This document shows positions 6,801-7,505 of a stretch of DNA of 7,505 nucleotides, in pieces. Origin of the DNA: Chitinophagaceae bacterium. Its GTDB lineage: Bacteria > Bacteroidota > Bacteroidia > Chitinophagales > Chitinophagaceae. The DNA is taken from the NCBI GenBank assembly GCA_025455665.1, contig JALOMC010000111.1, positions 1-7,505 of the forward strand, read 5' to 3'. How positions within the stretch are numbered: position 1 is the first letter of the stretch; every line of letters begins with the position of its first letter. A program made the translations under genes and the position numbers. A model generated the notes under the pieces. That model searched no databases. It was given only the letters and a program-made list of their open reading frames with translations, and was not told the DNA's origin.

Positions 6801-7243
6801 CTACCCCCAACCCTAAGTTCGACAATCGCAACTACGATATCAATATTCAATCTGTGTCGCCCACCATTACCTACACGCAAGGCATCAAGTTTAGGATGGC
6901 AGGCAGCTACCGGTGGGAAAACAAAGAAGGAACAGCGGCCGGCGTGCCGCAGCGGGCACGTATACAAAGCCTGCAGGCCGATGCCAAATACAATGTGGTG
7001 CAAAGCGCAGTGATTAATGCAAAGGCCACTTTAAGCAATATCAACTTTGCCGGAACGCCTAACTCTACTGTGTCCTACATCATGCTGGATGGTTTGCAAA
7101 ACGGACGCAACTATTTGTGGAGTATCGATTTTACCAAGCGCCTCGCCAATTCGCTGGAGCTTAGTTTTCAGTATGAAGGCCGCAAGCCTGGCGACACCCG
7201 CACTATTCATGTAGGGCGGGCATCGCTACGGGCTATATTGTAG
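3788..7243 (+). CDS. Giant secreted protein, probable outer-membrane beta-barrel, function unknown
   Basis: 1151 residues. The start is TTG 3788 (or TTG 3791): the in-frame stop is at 3746-3748, no ATG or GTG lies between, and only this start gives a Sec signal peptide (hydrophobic core about residues 4-16, cleavage likely after NANSQ near 22). A later in-frame ATG (codon 42) would lose it. Residues 25-110 look like a small soluble beta domain. From about 115 to the end, the chain is dense in alternating hydrophobic/aromatic and polar residues with frequent Tyr, Trp, Asn and Gln, typical of a large outer-membrane barrel. A conserved-looking module spans about 258-337, including GPYRLRGANNELFF and GTERVFIDG...QRGEDRDYIINY; similar 'DG-L-RG-DY-I-Y' modules occur in other large Bacteroidetes outer-membrane proteins such as SprA (from memory). 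DYNSDGVAQLNE (832-843) is a full EF-hand-type calcium loop, followed by EVAQFPDQARYVRIFTPTN. I recall homologous unnamed proteins of similar size in Bacteroidetes and know of no assigned function. Transport, surface assembly or adhesion are all possible. No TonB box or plug domain is seen. Confidence 0.85.
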   Translation: MLRFITILIACLLAWGFNANSQSNLRTKKIPTQQLRIRLDTMAMVPGSLRVIGADSSNYAIDVGTATLQWRRVPTVDSVWVQYRVFPFASGSLAYRYRYDSVSNFFRAAPGAAKKTAGRTFGSLGNLTYTGSFGRSLSFGNAQDAVVNSLFNLQISGMLGDSIELTAAITDNNIPIQPDGTTQQLNEFDRIWLQFRKRGWTLSLGDIDVRQQPGYFMSYFKRQQGISFETRYQLNKQVQASSFVSGAIAKGKFTRNVFFGQEGNQGPYRLRGANNELFFVILAGTERVFIDGVLLQRGEDRDYIINYNTAEISFTPRQLMNKDKRVQVEFEYADRNFLNTLLYGAQSFEKADKWKLTIAAYSNADAKNSPINQTLDAAQRQFLSEIGDSIGRAFYPVATRDSFNAGRIQYVQRDTVVAGTPYRVFRYQPVYDTAVFALSFTEVGQGRGNYRPLLNAANGKVYEWVAPVGGQPQGSYEPVAFLVTPKKQQMLTVAAQYRLSAATTAEVDAGLSNTDINTFSAKDQQNDAGLGWKLGLKDQRRFRQNGQWLEWQSAVRFEQVGANFRPLERLRTVEFLRDWGLPFDAGFEREQLWTAQTGLANAKGQRVQYEAAGYNRGMDYKGLRQTVSHIWQQKGWNWSASFQRTGFSGSMFNGFFLRPSISLSKVLPKWKNYELGAAYSLEHNEVKSGVADTLLGSAFSFRDWRAHIKSDASKLNRWSLQWFQRANQFALPGGFVPLDVNDNWTLQTELYKNPRHQVRLNAGYRRLRVKNTGLTNLRSDQTFLGRAEYLVNMGRGALNGQVLYELGAGQEQQRDFSFVEVPAGRGEFAWNDYNSDGVAQLNEFEVAQFPDQARYVRIFTPTNRFVKAVYNSFNYSLQLNPSALWRRDSSKVKRFLSRFNAQASYQTTLKRLDDGSLALNPFEGNQIADSSLISLLSNMANTLSYNRYSTNWGVDITQVRNSTKGILTYGFEWRVLNDYTLRLRKNLGKSLTVLLQLKSGSNRLSTPNPKFDNRNYDINIQSVSPTITYTQGIKFRMAGSYRWENKEGTAAGVPQRARIQSLQADAKYNVVQSAVINAKATLSNINFAGTPNSTVSYIMLDGLQNGRNYLWSIDFTKRLANSLELSFQYEGRKPGDTRTIHVGRASLRAIL

Positions 7244-7319
7244 TTATTTTATAGCAGCATATCTTTTTTAAAATGTATTTGGGTTTGATGAATAAAAAGC
7301 GATAAAAGAATTTGTTTTC

Positions 7320-7363
7320 AAAAGAAACTTTCCAAAAATTTCTTTTTCTCATTTTTTTTTTTT
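7320..7363 (+). terminator. Weak AT-only hairpin plus long T-tract after the barrel gene
   Basis: AAAAGAAA (7320-7327) pairs with TTTCTTTT (7339-7346) across an 11-base loop, and a run of 12 T residues follows at 7352-7363. The stem contains a single G-C pair, so it is unstable. It is the only terminator-like candidate between the stop at 7243 and the next gene, and no GC hairpin is present. Confidence 0.3.
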
Positions 7364-7388
7364 AAGATTTGCATAAATACTGAGTGAC

Positions 7389-7404
7389 ATACCGTATGCG
7401 GTAT
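7389..7404. promoter_or_regulatory. Short inverted repeat upstream of the last gene
   Basis: ATACCG (7389-7394) and CGGTAT (7399-7404) flank the four-base loop TATG, 24 bases before ATG 7428. It could be a regulator-binding dyad or a 5'-UTR hairpin. No exact TAnnTTTG box is seen; the nearest, TAAGATTTG (7364-7372), has one base too many. Confidence 0.3.
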
Positions 7405-7427
7405 ACTATGGCGAACAAAACAAAACT

Positions 7428-7505
7428 ATGGCTGCTATGTACAAGTACCTGTCTTTATTTATTGTATGTATAACGATAAGGATGCTGGCGCATGGGCAGC
7501 TTACC
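7428..7505 (+). CDS. 5' end of a secreted protein gene (3' truncated by window edge)
   Basis: The frame from ATG 7428 is open for 26 codons to the window end. ATG 7437, three codons later, is an alternative start. The product begins with MAAMYKYLSLFIV and continues through a hydrophobic stretch to LAHGQLT, a Sec signal peptide with Lys in the n-region and a likely cleavage near AHG|Q, a style common in Bacteroidetes. An Arg interrupts the hydrophobic core near its end. The upstream CAAAACAAAACT stretch is A-rich, as is usual before Bacteroidetes starts. The mature protein lies outside the window, so its function cannot be stated. Same-strand position after another secreted protein makes co-function possible, but the 184-base AT-rich gap argues against tight coupling. 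Confidence 0.6.
   Translation, partial: MAAMYKYLSLFIVCITIRMLAHGQLT

Noticed and set aside
7408..7473. ATG at 7408 as the start of the last gene
   Set aside because: This frame closes at TAA 7471-7473 after 21 codons, whereas the frame from 7428 stays open and encodes a signal peptide.

Overview
The window reads as chromosome of a Bacteroidetes bacterium, probably near Chitinophagaceae. This is inferred from three things: exact matches to the Bacteroidetes -7 promoter box (TAnnTTTG) ahead of two genes, the lack of conventional Shine-Dalgarno sites ahead of those genes, and a very large secreted beta-rich protein of a type I associate with Bacteroidetes. No 16S, tRNA or other taxonomic marker is present, so placement is tentative. 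All recognisable genes are on the + strand, but most are separated by hairpins or terminators and look like independent transcription units rather than one operon.

Layout: (1) 2-334, the C-terminal end of an unrecognised glycine-rich protein, followed by a hairpin (361-383) and a second one (396-419). (2) 631-1689, a one-protein XRE-HTH/Fic AMP-transferase fusion that carries its own inhibitory motif. Its start is preceded by a perfect 16-bp palindrome (609-624) overlapping an exact -7 box (606-613), which suggests autoregulation; a strong intrinsic terminator follows (1713-1751). (3) 1793-1926, a GC-rich, hairpin-dense non-coding block. (4) 1994-3628, an ABC-F ATPase of the YbiT type with its own -7 box (1959-1966) and a strong terminator (3654-3689). 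(5) 3788-7243, a 1151-residue secreted, probably outer-membrane beta-barrel protein with a TTG start and one EF-hand-like calcium loop. (6) 7244-7427, an AT-rich spacer. (7) 7428-7505, the first 26 codons of another secreted protein.

The genes do not form an evident pathway. The points most worth a second look are the ABC-F protein, whose second ATP site has lost every ATP-contacting element I can check while the first is intact; the operator/promoter overlap and start choice of the HTH-Fic gene; the structured GC-rich block; and the EF-hand loop and non-ATG start of the giant barrel protein. I see no CRISPR array, transposase, integrase, rRNA or tRNA, and no clear undescribed multi-gene system.
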